From assembly GCA_914767715.1 (NCBI GenBank), contig OU612071.1:26719681-26783680 (forward strand): a stretch of DNA of 64,000 nucleotides, in the 5' to 3' direction. The number at the start of each line of letters is the position of its first letter. Positions within the stretch are counted from its first letter, which is position 1. A model generated the notes under the pieces. That model was not told where the DNA came from and ran no database searches. It was given only the letters and a program-made list of their open reading frames with translations. The stretch comes from Membranipora membranacea (lineage: Eukaryota; Bryozoa; Gymnolaemata; Cheilostomatida; Membraniporidae). The position numbers were made by a program, and so were the translations under genes. Shown in pieces: positions 10,871-23,800 of the stretch.

Positions 10871-13800
10871 CAGCACTGAGACAAAACTATGTACAGCTTA
10901 CCAATAGTATAACAGTAAAATAACAGTAGCGATCACCTCTATGAAGTGTGTAAGTAATAACTTACGGATCTCAAACTACTGATGATCTGTTAGTAAGTTC
11001 CCCTCCTCAGCGCTGCTCCACTCATACACGCTGTTCTCTCAGTACTGATATCACAGCCAATGATCCGACAGACACCAGTCAGCATACTTATATAAGACCA
11101 TGCTGACTGTCGGCGATAGCTTATTATTGTATGAAGTGGTATTTTATTCACTCCTTTCATACAAGTACCTTGTACTTTCACCACGCAGACTTTCCGAAAT
11201 TCGACAAATAACTCTATTGGACTTTGAATAATTGGCCTATTATCTCACACTTAATCAATGACAATATGACACAAGCCGCATGGTTTTTGTGTTTACGAAC
11301 TGGTTGTTATTGGCCAGTTGCTAAGCAACCGCTAAAGCCGGTCCAAATCCTATAACGATTATTTGTATTATGAGTAGTTGAGGATAACCCTCCGATCTGC
11401 TTCACCATTGATCAGGCATTGTAATGGTTAACTCCTTCCTACCCTGGGATATTGAAACACTAGATAATTTGTACTCAAACAAAAAGCATCAAAAGGATTT
11501 GTTTAATATATAGCAATAATGCATAAATAAATACACAACTTTCTTATTCTTTAATCCGCTTTTCCTGTCTGCAAAACAGAAATAAAAATATAATGAGCTC
11601 GTCACCTGGATGATTCTCAATCACTTGATGCACAGCATGAGGGAGGAGGGGATGGACGAGAGAACTTGTAGTAGCAGCATATCCGGCACAACTCGGGCAC
11701 TTTAACGAATCTACCAGTCTAGTAAGAGAGATATAGCAATATTATGCATTCCTCAGCTTAGAATGCATAAAAAAAATCTTGTACTGAGAAGGTGAGACTG
11801 CACAACGCTACCACCGGTAGTAGCTTCACCAGTAACCACAGGCGGCAGCAAGGGTGGATATACCCTCCCACCCTCCCTGCAGGCAGTAACTGTGACAGAG
11901 GTTCAGAGCTTATGCTATACTCTACCACCTACGTCACCTGTTACAAATTTATGTCTTGTAAGTATGTCTGGATTTATATCAATTTTCATGATAAAATGGG
12001 TTGTTTTTCCGAGTGCATTGGGGTTGCAATTGTATTTATGGTATATGACCAAATATTAAGATGTTAGAATGTAAAGACTTCTTCAATATAAAGATCGCTG
12101 TAAAGATTTATTTGAATGATCCATTTATAGATAGATAGATAGATATATATTAACTCACCGATCAAGGCAACGAGGGCAAATGAGACTATCTAATGCAGAG
12201 ACCAGTCGGGGGGGGAATTACCAAGAGGTAAGTTCATAACAGATTTTTTGAGTGACAGCGGAGGATAATCAAATTATTATTACGTTGTTGGAAAATTTGC
12301 CTTTATTCTGCAAACATAACATCATGGAGATTGGTGGTTGTCTCCTTCAGTGACAGTGAACGACAACTCCTATATAAAGTGAAAACTCCATTTAGTCTGC
12401 CGTAGGTCTCAGTATTATTATGAAATTCATCAACCGCTCAATTTCTGAGGGTAAAACGGTATCATGTTGCATGATTTATGCATTCATAAACAATCATTGT
12501 ACCATCAAGTTACTTTTTAACAACTCTGTTATCTGTAAACTTTCTAGAAAACCTTTTTAAAAAAATAAATAAATAAATAAGTACTAGTAAGAATATAAAT
12601 ATATATAACATATATAAATATGATGATTTTTCATACAGGATATTTGTATTTTATGTGTTGTTTTTTAGGACAATAATCTCATCAATGTCATATTATGTTT
12701 TCTGCTAGCCTGGGACTCATAGAAAGGAGTTAAAGAAAAGAGTTAAAGATGTATTTAACTCCTTGCTCACACCAACAATGTGCTTGTGTTTTGGTTTTGA
12801 TTTGCTGATGGTTTTTTGGCTTGCTGTTGTTGTGGTTAACTCCGAACTGTCGAACTGAATCCCAGTCTATTTTTCTGCCTGTTACAAATAACGGAGACAG
12901 ACAATGTTAATGATACATAATTTAATATATTTAGTCTATGATTAAGTTAACATCTCTCCTTTTCAAAGCATGACAGTTTCTCTTCAGTGGAAGGGGAGCA
13001 ACTCCGAATTCTTCACATCAGGAAGTTAGGGCACCCCTATAATAGTCATCTGCAGGCGAGGGGTGTAAGTACGTTGACATTTAGTTGTCATTATAGCGCA
13101 GCCTGCCTTCCATTTTACATTCAGTTCTGTCGATATAGCTATAATCATTAAAATACAAAGCCGTACACTCACCAGTTCCTAACAAGATGCTCATCCCACT
13201 GCTCATCACCATCCAATCGACCAGCTTTAATATATTCAAATATTACTGATAATAACGTTATCCTGGAATGAAATTACTTATTCAAAATATAGCCGAAAAA
13301 GAAATGTTAGTTAGCTTAATTTTTATTTTTAAAACCGCATTCATTATTTTACTGGTACTCATAATATGCCTGCAATGCAAACAGAGGCTATTTTTGTACA
13401 TGTATAAATCTGTAAACGAAAATAAAAGATCAGTAACCAAATAGAGGTAATTAAAACTATTAGTTCATTACAGTTACAAGTGATATGATATGATTTTATC
13501 AGTTGCAACAGATAATCTGAAGACCATCACTGTGTTTACTACTCAAGTAATTATCAACTTAACACACTGCATGATTACACCCTCCTTGCCTGTCTTGACA
13601 TGCCCCCCCCCCCCACTGAACAACGTTTGTCAAAACAGGCTAACACCCTCCCTGATAACACTTTTCTAAAGTGCATCCAAGCACATACTTCATCTCGTTA
13701 GCAAATCAAACAGACATACACGATCACTTCGTAGCAACTGTGCAATAATTAAACCTAGGCAAATCAGCCTTTTTAAATATTTTTCATACATTTGTAACTA

Positions 13801-14788
13801 AATCAACCAAGCCTCATGAATCATTATCATTTAATCCTACCTTATGTTGTTAAATTGTATTTTTGTTTGCCACTCTCCGTTTCTTCTTTTCTTTTTTCAT
13901 CTTATTCATGCAATTTATGATACCATGCTTTCATTATCCTACACACTATATAGTATGTAACACCCTACCACTTATATCTTTTTATTCAAGTCATTTTTTG
14001 TATCTATGTTCTGATCTGATCTGATCCAAATAATCTCACTCAGAGCGTTAGGCTCCACTATCGAGATATATAGTAATTTAGGCAGCAATTAGATGTAACA
14101 ATGATGCAACAGACAGTGTGGGTGTAAGAGCGATTCAGATGTTATAATGCAAATATTGTAATTTGTAAACATGACAACGGGAGCTTTATAAGTAATGGGA
14201 AAAGAAAAAAAGAAGAAAAGAAAAAAGTGTGTTACAGTGGTGAGGTTTATTTATTTATTTATTCTGTTTTTAAACGAGTACTTCGCCACGTCGGTATTTA
14301 CAGCATTTTTAATCATGTTAATGTGTGTGAGGTCAACAAGTTATTTTTAATTTGCTTTAATTATGAACTTTTAGATAACCTCAATAAATAAATAAATAAA
14401 TAAAACTACACATAATATTACTGGATTATAAAATGTCTGAACAAAGGCCACAATAGCAACAGTCCAAAATCTATTTCAGAGGCTGGAAAATACCTGATCA
14501 ACAAAGAAAAGCATCAGAGGAATGTGTTAAGAAATGGTAAGAGGGAGGCTAGTCTGCTACCATAACTAGGGTAATAAGTCTGAAATTGAATGGATGATTT
14601 TTAGAGTCTACCTGCATATACAGAAAAGTTCAGTGCTGTATGAAATGTATGTATGGGCATTGGGCAGTAGCATGCTGTATGAATAAATTATAGTTGAGGG
14701 TTTGTTGGTACAGCCCATATTGCGTGCAGTTTAGGTACTTTACTTAGTCCAGTCTAACACTCGGATGTAGTGAGGCGTGTGGCAGGTT
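10871..14788. other. Intergenic region without recognised gene
   Basis: Between the divergent hydrolase and GTPase genes I find only AT-rich DNA, short microsatellites such as (AAAT)n near 12560 and 14385, and C-runs at 13602-13615 inside a hairpin-like CTTGACA...TGTCAAAACAGG arrangement. A promoter for the hydrolase is expected near 10.9-11.2 kb, but no core motif stands out. Confidence 0.4.
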
Positions 14789-14902
14789 CTGTATGGGACG
14801 ACATGTCTTACAATACAGCACTCATCATGCAGCCCCTACAGCACAGACGAGACAGCAATGCTTTATAGGCCTTGAGTGCTGTAAGACATGTCCCGTACAG
14901 GC
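14789..14902. repeat. Foldback element (imperfect inverted repeat)
   Basis: The left arm, near 14789-14824, reads CTGTATGGGACGACATGTCT and on to TACAGCACTCA. The right arm, near 14872-14902, reads TGAGTGCTGTAAGACATGTC and on to CCGTACAG. The arms are complementary with small gaps around a loop of about 48 nt. It may be a miniature transposon or a hairpin RNA source. Confidence 0.7.
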
Positions 14903-15594
14903 TTTGCACACATCTCACAACACCCATTTGTCTCTAGTCTGTACAAGAAAGGATGTTATGAAGGTGGTGCATAAGACAATATGAAAGTTCTCCTTGTTTT
15001 GTAGAATAATGCTGAGCTACCTTGGTTTACTCCAGGTTCCTTACGCTTCAGGATTGCATTAGAACCTGACCTTTTTGGTAGTCATTGCTTGAAAGCCCCA
15101 GCTGCTGTTCTAGCTTATATCAATCAGACACATCTATTGCTTGTGATGTGTAGAAAGATTTTCAACAAAATTTCGATATTGAAAATGTGGTAGATTTTGT
15201 CTTGTGAGGCCTCGCGAATATGCATAATTATCGTACCCAAATATTCTTTGCGTCATACCAGGTCATACTTTAACTATTAATTTAGTCTGATTTCAGCAAT
15301 AAGAAAGCAGCTGGAGAAGAGGCAAGAAAGTGTGCTAGCTTAGACAAGCAGAGGATATTATTGTATATCAATGCTAGCAATGAGAGGAAATATTTGGGGT
15401 GAGTAATCACCACAGTGAATTAAATGCGCTATCATTGCAAATGGTAAACATAAATGATTTGTTTCTTTAAATTATTTCCAGTCCTGCTTCACCTAGGAAC
15501 TCTTGAAGGGGACTTGTTTGAATTATGGACAAACTATGGAAACCATCCCTTAAAACTTATTTGCGATTTTTTCTGATTTTTCTCCATCTACAAT

Positions 15595-15622
15595 TACTAA
15601 CTGTACTGCAGTACAGTTAGTA
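15595..15622. repeat. Perfect 28-bp palindrome
   Basis: TACTAACTGTACTG is followed directly by its reverse complement CAGTACAGTTAGTA with no spacer. It is intergenic, and its role is unknown. Confidence 0.9.
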
Positions 15623-16492
15623 TTTGAAGATGAAGTTGTTTTATCCTGGAAATAATGTTGTAGACAAATTACAAAGCTTGTGACTGACACCTTTCAAACT
15701 TTATACTTGTGGTGGGATGAAACTATAAAGAGATTAATTGGTCTCTATCTTTGGCCTTGTTAAATAATTGCGTGAGGATGTGAAGCAGAAAATTAAAATA
15801 TGGCACATGTATGATAAAAAATTGTTTGCTGTAGTCTTAATTCGTTGATTTACATAAAAATTAAGGTCTAGTTTGAAATTGAGATTGATTTTAGCAAAAA
15901 GCAATTTAAGTAGCTCTCTTTCATGCTACCAGACCTGATCCTGAAGGATAGCTGAAACCCAAAACTTGACATTGTCCTGCTTTTAGTACCTACTACCCTT
16001 ACCGTGTGGAATGGTGTGATTCTTATCTCAGGCTATCTAGACTTTCCTGATTATATTGTCACCAGTACACCTGGCTAATTGGGAAACTGTCAATAAGGTG
16101 ATTATTGTAACAAAGTAAAATTATCACTGTCAATCAGCCAGATAGCTTTTATGTGAAGGCATTCCCATAGCGAAGAAATTCCAGTTGATATGTTTAACTG
16201 TACTACACTTATTAGTAGTTTCCTAACTTGTTGGAAAATAGAAAGATAACTCCAGTTTTCAAGAGTGGTGGTGTTAGCGATCACATTAATAACAGACCCA
16301 CTTTGTTGTTGCCTGTTCTTTCTAAAATCTTTGAAAACGCATAAATGCAGATCTGATCCATTATCTGAATAAATTTATATTATTACTGACTGCCTTCACA
16401 TTGGTAAAAATATTGGGCTATAAAGATCAGAAGGCGTCCTTTATGTGCTGAGCGATCAACTGGGATTTATTATTGATTTGAACTTCCGGTAG

Positions 16493-16669
16493 GATCTCTT
16501 AAAGGCGCTGGTCAAAGTTAATGACAAGGAGGGGATACGTGACGGAAAACGTCTGACTGAAAATCACATTGAAGAGTACAAGAACAACAAGATGAAGGTG
16601 AAGCTTACAGCACAGACTCTCTCAAAGTACTGCTATGGTTATCAGACTATATCAGGAGTTAAGGATTAG
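16493..16669 (+). pseudogene. P-element/THAP9-like transposase fragment
   Basis: After a TTCCGGTAG acceptor-like site, 58 codons run to a TAG. The segment KRLTENHIEEYKNNKMKVKL followed by TAQTLSKY resembles the conserved P-element/THAP9 transposase block in which a LT-HI segment precedes K-M-V-A-Q-LS. The catalytic region and THAP domain are not found nearby, so this is a remnant or one exon of a broken element. The family match is from memory and moderate. Confidence 0.45.
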
Positions 16670-16673
16670 CTAA

Positions 16674-17488
16674 AGTCTGAGCCCCCCCCCCAGACAGACT
16701 TTTGTCCCCCCCCTCCCCGGTATTATGACTCAATTTAATTACACAATAGTGAAGATGGATATAAGAATATTTTTTGTTCTGTGACGGAATTTAGTGATGG
16801 GCGATGTGTAGAATGATTAGTTATCATCACCATACCATCATCTAACTCTAAATATATTCCATTGCAGTCCTGGGGGTCTTTCAATTAGAAAGAGCGATCC
16901 TTTACTAAAGCAATAAGAAGATGCTGTGGCACAAATTAGTATTTCATTTGTTTGCAGATGTAACATTTTTTAGCTGCTTATATTGTTTCAACAAAAACAA
17001 TGTCTCAACTTTATTTAACTATTCATTTATTCAGTCTTATAATACGTTATAATTAATAAAAAAGGTAATGTTGTTCTCAAAATTACAATCTTTACTCTCT
17101 AAATGATCTAAATTTCATAACAAATCCTTAGTAAGTAAGTAAGTAAGTAAGCCATTATTGCTGCCCTGTCATTGTCAATATTTTCCCCGAATCTCGAATT
17201 CAAGTAGAGATCACACCCATACAAAACAAGATTCTGTCTACGGTCGCGATCGCCGACTGAGCACCATTAAGAGCTGTGTGGGTCAAGGAACCAACATTGA
17301 AAGGGTACCAAAACTACTAAATATTCACTGTTCATCTTTAACATATTTGCTTCTGGGATTTGAAGCATTAGTCAAGTAATGCATGCCATGTTCATTGGGA
17401 ACATCAGGTGTGCAAATATTGTCTGGGTAATCTTCTATCATATGCTCTAGCCGTCGGGCGGTGGGAAAAAGTCTGGGGGGCTCAGACT
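16674..17488. mobile_element. Candidate element bounded by GTCTGGGGGGCTCAGACT hairpins
   Basis: The left edge has AGTCTGAGCCCCC and the right edge GTCTGGGGGGCTCAGACT, in inverted orientation about 815 bp apart. The same edge motif recurs alone at 6466-6483 and 23801-23819. Inside are an (AGTA)n run near 17131-17152 and a MITE end at 16871-16920. The boundaries are inferred only from the motif. Confidence 0.35.
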
Positions 17489-17899
17489 AGCTCTTGCCTT
17501 GTCACGCGGCCACTTTTTTGTTTTGAATGCACAGCTACACTGCAATCTGTGAAGTGCTATGTACTCTTAGTCTTATCTTTCAGCGGTATTGGCTGCTTGA
17601 CATTATTTTGTTGTTAGGCGCTTCTGAAGTGTGCCTAGCAAAAAAATAACTTCAGACATGCCAATGCCACTGAAGGATAAGTCTAAGACTTTATAGTAAG
17701 GAAATCGTCCAAATGATTTTAATAAGTAGCATTATCAGTGAGTTTATGATTGAGGTGGAGGTTTCTTTTGACAGGTTTGATCTGAAACCAGCTTCGACTA
17801 TAAAGTGCCGAGAACAATTTTATTTTCGTAGTCATTTTATTAATTGCTAACAAGGTTGTTCACACAGACTCATTGAAGGCTCAGACAAGCTGTGGTCTA

Positions 17900-20800
17900 A
17901 TGGCTGTTGCAGAAGGCATGAGGAAGGTATCAATCTCATACTATAATTATATTTTCTATTACTTGTTCTCAAAAGAAACATCGGCATAAACCAATTTCTG
18001 ATCTTACATCAGAAAAAAAAAACTCATTTTGGGAGTAATCTTGATCAGAAAGGGTCACAAAAAGTAAAAGTTTTTTGTATTTTTCGTATTTATTTAGTAG
18101 TTTGTGCACTCTATACAATCCAAAATGTCTACAATGATAATCAATGCTGGGCGGGGGAGTCAGCTGGGGATAAGCATTGTTGGGGATTGATTTTACCCTG
18201 CCCAGATGGATCAAGGAGTAAAAGGAAGGCGCCAAAACTAGAATAAAAGATGCCCACTGTATGGCACATCAGGTTCTTCATGGCCAGAAAAATTTCTTAG
18301 TTTGCCCACATTGTTAATCTAGCAAATATCTCTTCAAAGGAATTTATTAACTCATAAGTATTATGGTAATCAATAATAATATGTAAATGAGCTTAATTAT
18401 CTATCTAGATGTCATGATACCACAACATACACATAAAAAATATGTTAATCACGCTTACAAATTTCAAGCAATTCAGTATAGAACTCCACACCAGCAACTT
18501 TCTAATAATAAGATAAATTACTAAGCTCTAATTTTTTCGTTATTTTTATTAACATTATTATCATTACTATTATCATTATTTTAATTATCACACTTTTTAT
18601 TTGGTCGGATATTTTACATAACATAACATATTGAGACTTATAATAAATATTTAGACCCTATAGTGTTGTTGTAGCTCAAGTCAATTTAGTTATTTTTATT
18701 GTTCAAATTTCTTTCAGGCCACTCGCTCAGTTCGTGAGGATCGGTTTTCACAGACATTGCAGATCATTTCATTTCAACCTGGAGACGATAACGTAGAGAA
18801 TGCCGTATTCTATCATCGTAATCTGAAGGAAGCATTGGAAGGCTGTCAGGATTTGCCTGTGACGATAGTGTCAGTGACGGGTGTGTTCAGATCTGGGAAA
18901 TCTTTTCTACTTAACCTGATGGTTACCTTTTTGGAACACCTCAAAAAAACAGTAAGTACTTTTTGTATTCCAAATAGAGCAGACAACTAAGTAAGACAAA
19001 TAACCACTCAAATAACAACTCCGACACATGTCACCGATTTGACTGACCGTGTACACTACAGATTTTGTTCCTGACGAACAAGGTTTTGTTTGTAAGAGTT
19101 ATATTCCCAAATTGCTATAGAATTCATTCCATTGAATGTTAGGATATATAGAGCTGAACCAATAATATAAGGTAACAGTAGCTACTGCAAACACTCAACA
19201 CTCTCATTGTTAACATGCTCTATCGTGCAATATTATTCCTGTCACCCAACTTGACAAGGGGTCCATGTTGCCTCAATGGCCATGAATTGGGACTACTCAA
19301 GATCGACATTGCAGACATGACTGCCCAACAAAACCCGGCAGCAGTTGACTGAAAGGGTATCAAATCCAATAATATTAGCTTAGCGATGACCTTGCACTCT
19401 AACATATATGGGAGGGGGATAGAGGTTACTCAAAAGTAAGCACTCTCTAACAAAGGCTCAGTCTGAGCTAAAAAATTTAATCGATCCTTGTGGCTTGATA
19501 TGGGAATCCACAAGCTACCTTTTCAATTTAATTTTTGGAAGCAGAATTAGAGAAACACCATCATTTCAATCAATCCTCAAAATTATTGCCTATGTAATTA
19601 GGGATAATCTTGATTGGAATGTGATATTGGCACGAGTTTAAACTCAAAGGTATCATTCATTTTTTGGGATTATGAGTTAGTTACATTGTTCTGAAAGCAA
19701 TCCTAGAATCATCTCTTTTGGGAAGAGCATGAGGTGGCTCAGTTGATTAGAGCGCCGGACTTGCTTGCTGTTTGCGAAGAAACAGAAGATTGGGCTGCCC
19801 CTAAAGAGGGACGCAAGGTGCCCTAAATCCTCATACCGAGAATGTGATACATCCTAGAAAACTAGAATGCATCCTAGAGGTGAGGCTATGGTGGACCTCC
19901 TAATCGTGGGTGTGCAGCGAGCTGCCAAAACTGAACTGGCACTAATCGGCCATTGGCAGTGACACTTTGATCTTAGCCAATAGGCCGAGAAGCGATCTAG
20001 AGCGCCGGACTTCAGCATGCACATGTTGAAAGTTTAGGGTACGAATCCCACTGCGGTCCATCACCTACTCGTGCATTGGTTGGCCCCTAGATGTGCTTCG
20101 ACCTGCATGGAAACAGAGAGCCTCGCCGAAAGGCACTAAAATTTCGCCGCCCATGCTTCGGGATGTGGCAAGTGATAAGACATATGATTTGAATCATCCT
20201 TTTTTGATCAAGACTTAGTTAGGCTTGCCTACATATCCGTGCAATGCGTGTTATGTTTGAATTATGCGCTGTGTATCAGTGTTCCCATACAGAAACACCA
20301 TTAGAATATAAATAACAACAGGGAATCACAATAAAATCAAATATTTAATCATATTTTTGATATTCTGTAATTTCAAAGCAGCTTATCCATTCAATTACGA
20401 AAAAGGCATACCCATGTTACCTCAATGGCAAGGAATCGTAACACAACATGCGATATAAATTTTTATTTTAATGCTGGACCATGCATGTAAATGTAGGTAT
20501 GTAATGTTATGAGAATGGCAGCGTAATCCGAATAACAGAGTGCTGGATCCGCTCTAGTCTTGTTTTTACAATGTCCGATAGCAGATTGTACCATGCAAGG
20601 CGGGTGTAGGCGATTACAGACATAATATTAGCTACATACAAGGCTTTCAGGCCATCGCTGGAGGCTTGATATGAGATTTTTAATTTGGCTAGCAATCCCA
20701 AAGCTACCTTTTCTACAGACAAATTAATTTTTGGAAGCTGAATTACAAAAACATCTTCATTTCAATCCATCGTCAAGATTATTGCCCATATAATAAGGGA

Positions 20801-23800
20801 AAATGTTGATAGGAATGTGATATTGGCACCAGTTTAAACTCAAACGTACCATTCATGTCTTTGGATTATGAGCTAGTCACATCGTTCTGAAAGCAATCCT
20901 AGACTAATCTGTTTGTCAAATAGTAATTAGGGAGTACATAGCCAGATTTGCTCTGTATATCAGCGTTCCTGATACAGAAACAGCATAAGAATATAAATAA
21001 CAACAGGGAATCACAATCAAATAAAAATTTCCATCATATTTTGGATATTCTGTAATTTTAAAACAGCTTTCATATAATCGTGAACATATTTATGACAGGC
21101 ATCTGTGTCTCCTCAATAGCAGGGAATCGCGACACAATATGCGATGTGAATGAAGCGACAGCAGCTGGTCACGGACAACAAAGGACGCATAAGAATTATA
21201 ATGCTAGGGCTTTATGCATTTCTGGGCCTTGTACCAATTGAAGAGTAGTGCAGCTTTTCAAACACCATTCTTTATCACCCAAAATCACCTACAAAAACTC
21301 ATGAACGTCAACAGTTGTGTGATTATTTGCTACACCACCCTACCCCTGCCCGCCCTCAGATTTCAGTTTTCAATGTTGTATGGTAGAGAAAAAGGTTGCA
21401 ATAGCAGCACTATTCTCCCTCTTCATTATATTGTACAAGATAGCAAATACTTTTGATTCAAAATTCTACTGACAGGCATCAAATTACACCCGATAGTTGA
21501 AGCCGGTTGAGATAAATATCCTGCCCTGATCCCGACTGTTCTTAACGTGATATATCGCTTTTTAAAACTTTTTAGTATTGTATCGGGGATCATGTCTAAT
21601 AGTTATTTTCACAGTTGAAACCTCCCAAATATTTGACGTTGAGTTGCAGTGACCACTGAAAGTTCATTTTGGGGCAAAAAGTGCCCTTTTTAAATTGAGC
21701 CCTCTGTGCCATGCTATTGAAGTATTTGATAAGTTTTTGCTTTCACCATATAGAGGAGACATGGCACTAAATGGAGGAGCAACATTTTAGTGAAACTTCA
21801 TATTTTTAGGCCTCCTGTCTTTGTGACTTAAACTTGATTTTCGCAATAGTAAAAGGGCCATTTTTGACCCCTCATTACATATGACCCCAATAATGCAGAA
21901 ATTAAAATTTCCAATTTATTATACCATTTTGGTCTTGCACTGTCACTCCCATCAATAATCTTACCAGATTACAGATCCTGGTTGTCACAACTGTAACAAA
22001 TAATAACCCAAATTTTCACTAATTTTGGACAAAATTTTCCAGCCCAAATTCAGAAATATGTCAGTCAAACTTGTTGTCAGCATGATGAACAGCAGGAGAT
22101 TGTCTAGATTTTGATCGAAGCGATTATTGATTATGGCTTTACATCTTGAGATATTTGGATTTTTGGAGTAAACTAGATTTATTTGGTCCAAAACATGGAC
22201 TTCTTTCCAGCCAAAAAACTGAAAATAGGTTAAACAACATGTCATACACACCAGCTTAAATTACACTAGAGAGTATTTCCAAGGTTTTGATCGTGGCGTT
22301 TGATGATAAATTCAATAGTAGAGAAGTTATGAGCATAAACATTTCTCTCTCGATGCTAAACAATCACCCAAAAAGGTGATCCATTGTTGTACACAATGTG
22401 CTTTGCATGTAATACTGCACAGATTTTCATCACGCTTTTGCATAACGTAATTTACTGCATCATTTTGCCCATTGCTGCCTATATGTTTTCAATGCATTTT
22501 AGTTAATGTACAATTAATCAAGTATAAACATGGGGTTTAAACATTTTGGGATATTAAACATAAGTCAGACTACTAGCAACGTGTCAGTGAAAGAATTTTC
22601 GAGATGGGACAAGTAGTTCCCGAGAAACTGAAAAGGTGATATATCATGTTAACAGCTTTTTTAATTTACTGGTCTATTATCACACCATAAAGTGATATAT
22701 TCCCGCAATTGATAAGTTTGATCAAATTCTTTTGTAACTAAATGCTTGCAAGGCGAATTTTTGGGCAAAATGTTGCAATTACAGCAGAAAACGTATTCAG
22801 AAATGATTTTTTTGATCATGATTCCCTGTTGACATTAATATTCTAATGGTTTTTCTGTATTGGGGACGCTGATATACAGTGCAGATTGCACACATAGCAT
22901 CCATTGCATGGATTTTAAGGCAAATCTGGCAATGTCTTCTCAAATTACTATTTGACAAACAGATTAGTCTAGGATTGCTTTCAGAACAATGTGACTAGCT
23001 CATAATCCAAAGACATGAATGATACCTTTGAGTTGAAACTGGCGCCAGTATCACATTCCAATCAACATTATTCCTAATTATATAGGCAATAATCTTGAGG
23101 ATTGATCGAAATGAAGATGTTTTTGAAATTCTGCTTCCAAAAACTTTTTTGTGAGTGGATTCCTAGCCAAATCGGATATCCTATATATGTGATTTTATAT
23201 TTACTCTTGGCGAACGACACTTTAACAAAATAGCCTCTGATCCACAGCATCCACTTTTTAGTAGAGTACACTTTAATACAAGCAGTAGAATATCCTCTCG
23301 TCGAAACACTATTTTTAGGCCTGTTGAATGCCGAACACAAAAACGTGCCAAATCTTTTTTCCCATTTTTTATGTCTTATCTCAACAAGAGATAATTTTGC
23401 CTAGTAGACTTTTTTTATTCTTTACACTGTTAACATTCGTTTTTATCATACAATGATACTGAATGTAAAATAAACTGAAACTGAAAGCCTCCAGCGGTGG
23501 CCTGAAAGCCTTCTAAGTAGCTAATATTAAGCCCGGGGGGGGGGGACTCTACAAAATATACCCACCATGCTCGGCCTAAAAACACGTTTAAGGGGGTGTT
23601 TTGGAGAGTTGGAGCTGCACAGTGAAATCTATAAATAAGGGGTAGTTGTGCACAACACACCAAGTGCAAAGGGCTAGGATCAACGTAAGCTTATAGTGCT
23701 AGTGAAAAGGGGGTAGATCCTGTGCTATTCAGAGTGATAAGGCCCCCTCTCATGTCAAGTTGCTGGATGGGAACCTAACCAATCTGATTGATGAAAAGTT

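Larger units (their letters stand above)
19470..20400 (+). repeat. Dispersed repeat family B, copy 1 (interrupted)
   Basis: A segment containing TTTTTGGAAGCAGAATTAGA, GAATGTGATATTGGCACGAG and CTGAAAGCAATCCTAGA, then resuming near 20270 with AATAACAACAGGGAATCACA, matches copies at 20690-21060 (direct) and 22790-23180 (inverted). It is interrupted by a tRNA-like SINE near 19725-20200. Confidence 0.7.

Noticed and set aside
15297-15398. Possible exon between TTTCAG and GG|GTGAGT encoding a Lys/Ala-rich peptide
   Set aside because: Its end phase does not match the P-element-like segment at 16493 or the GTPase exon, and no partner exon was found.
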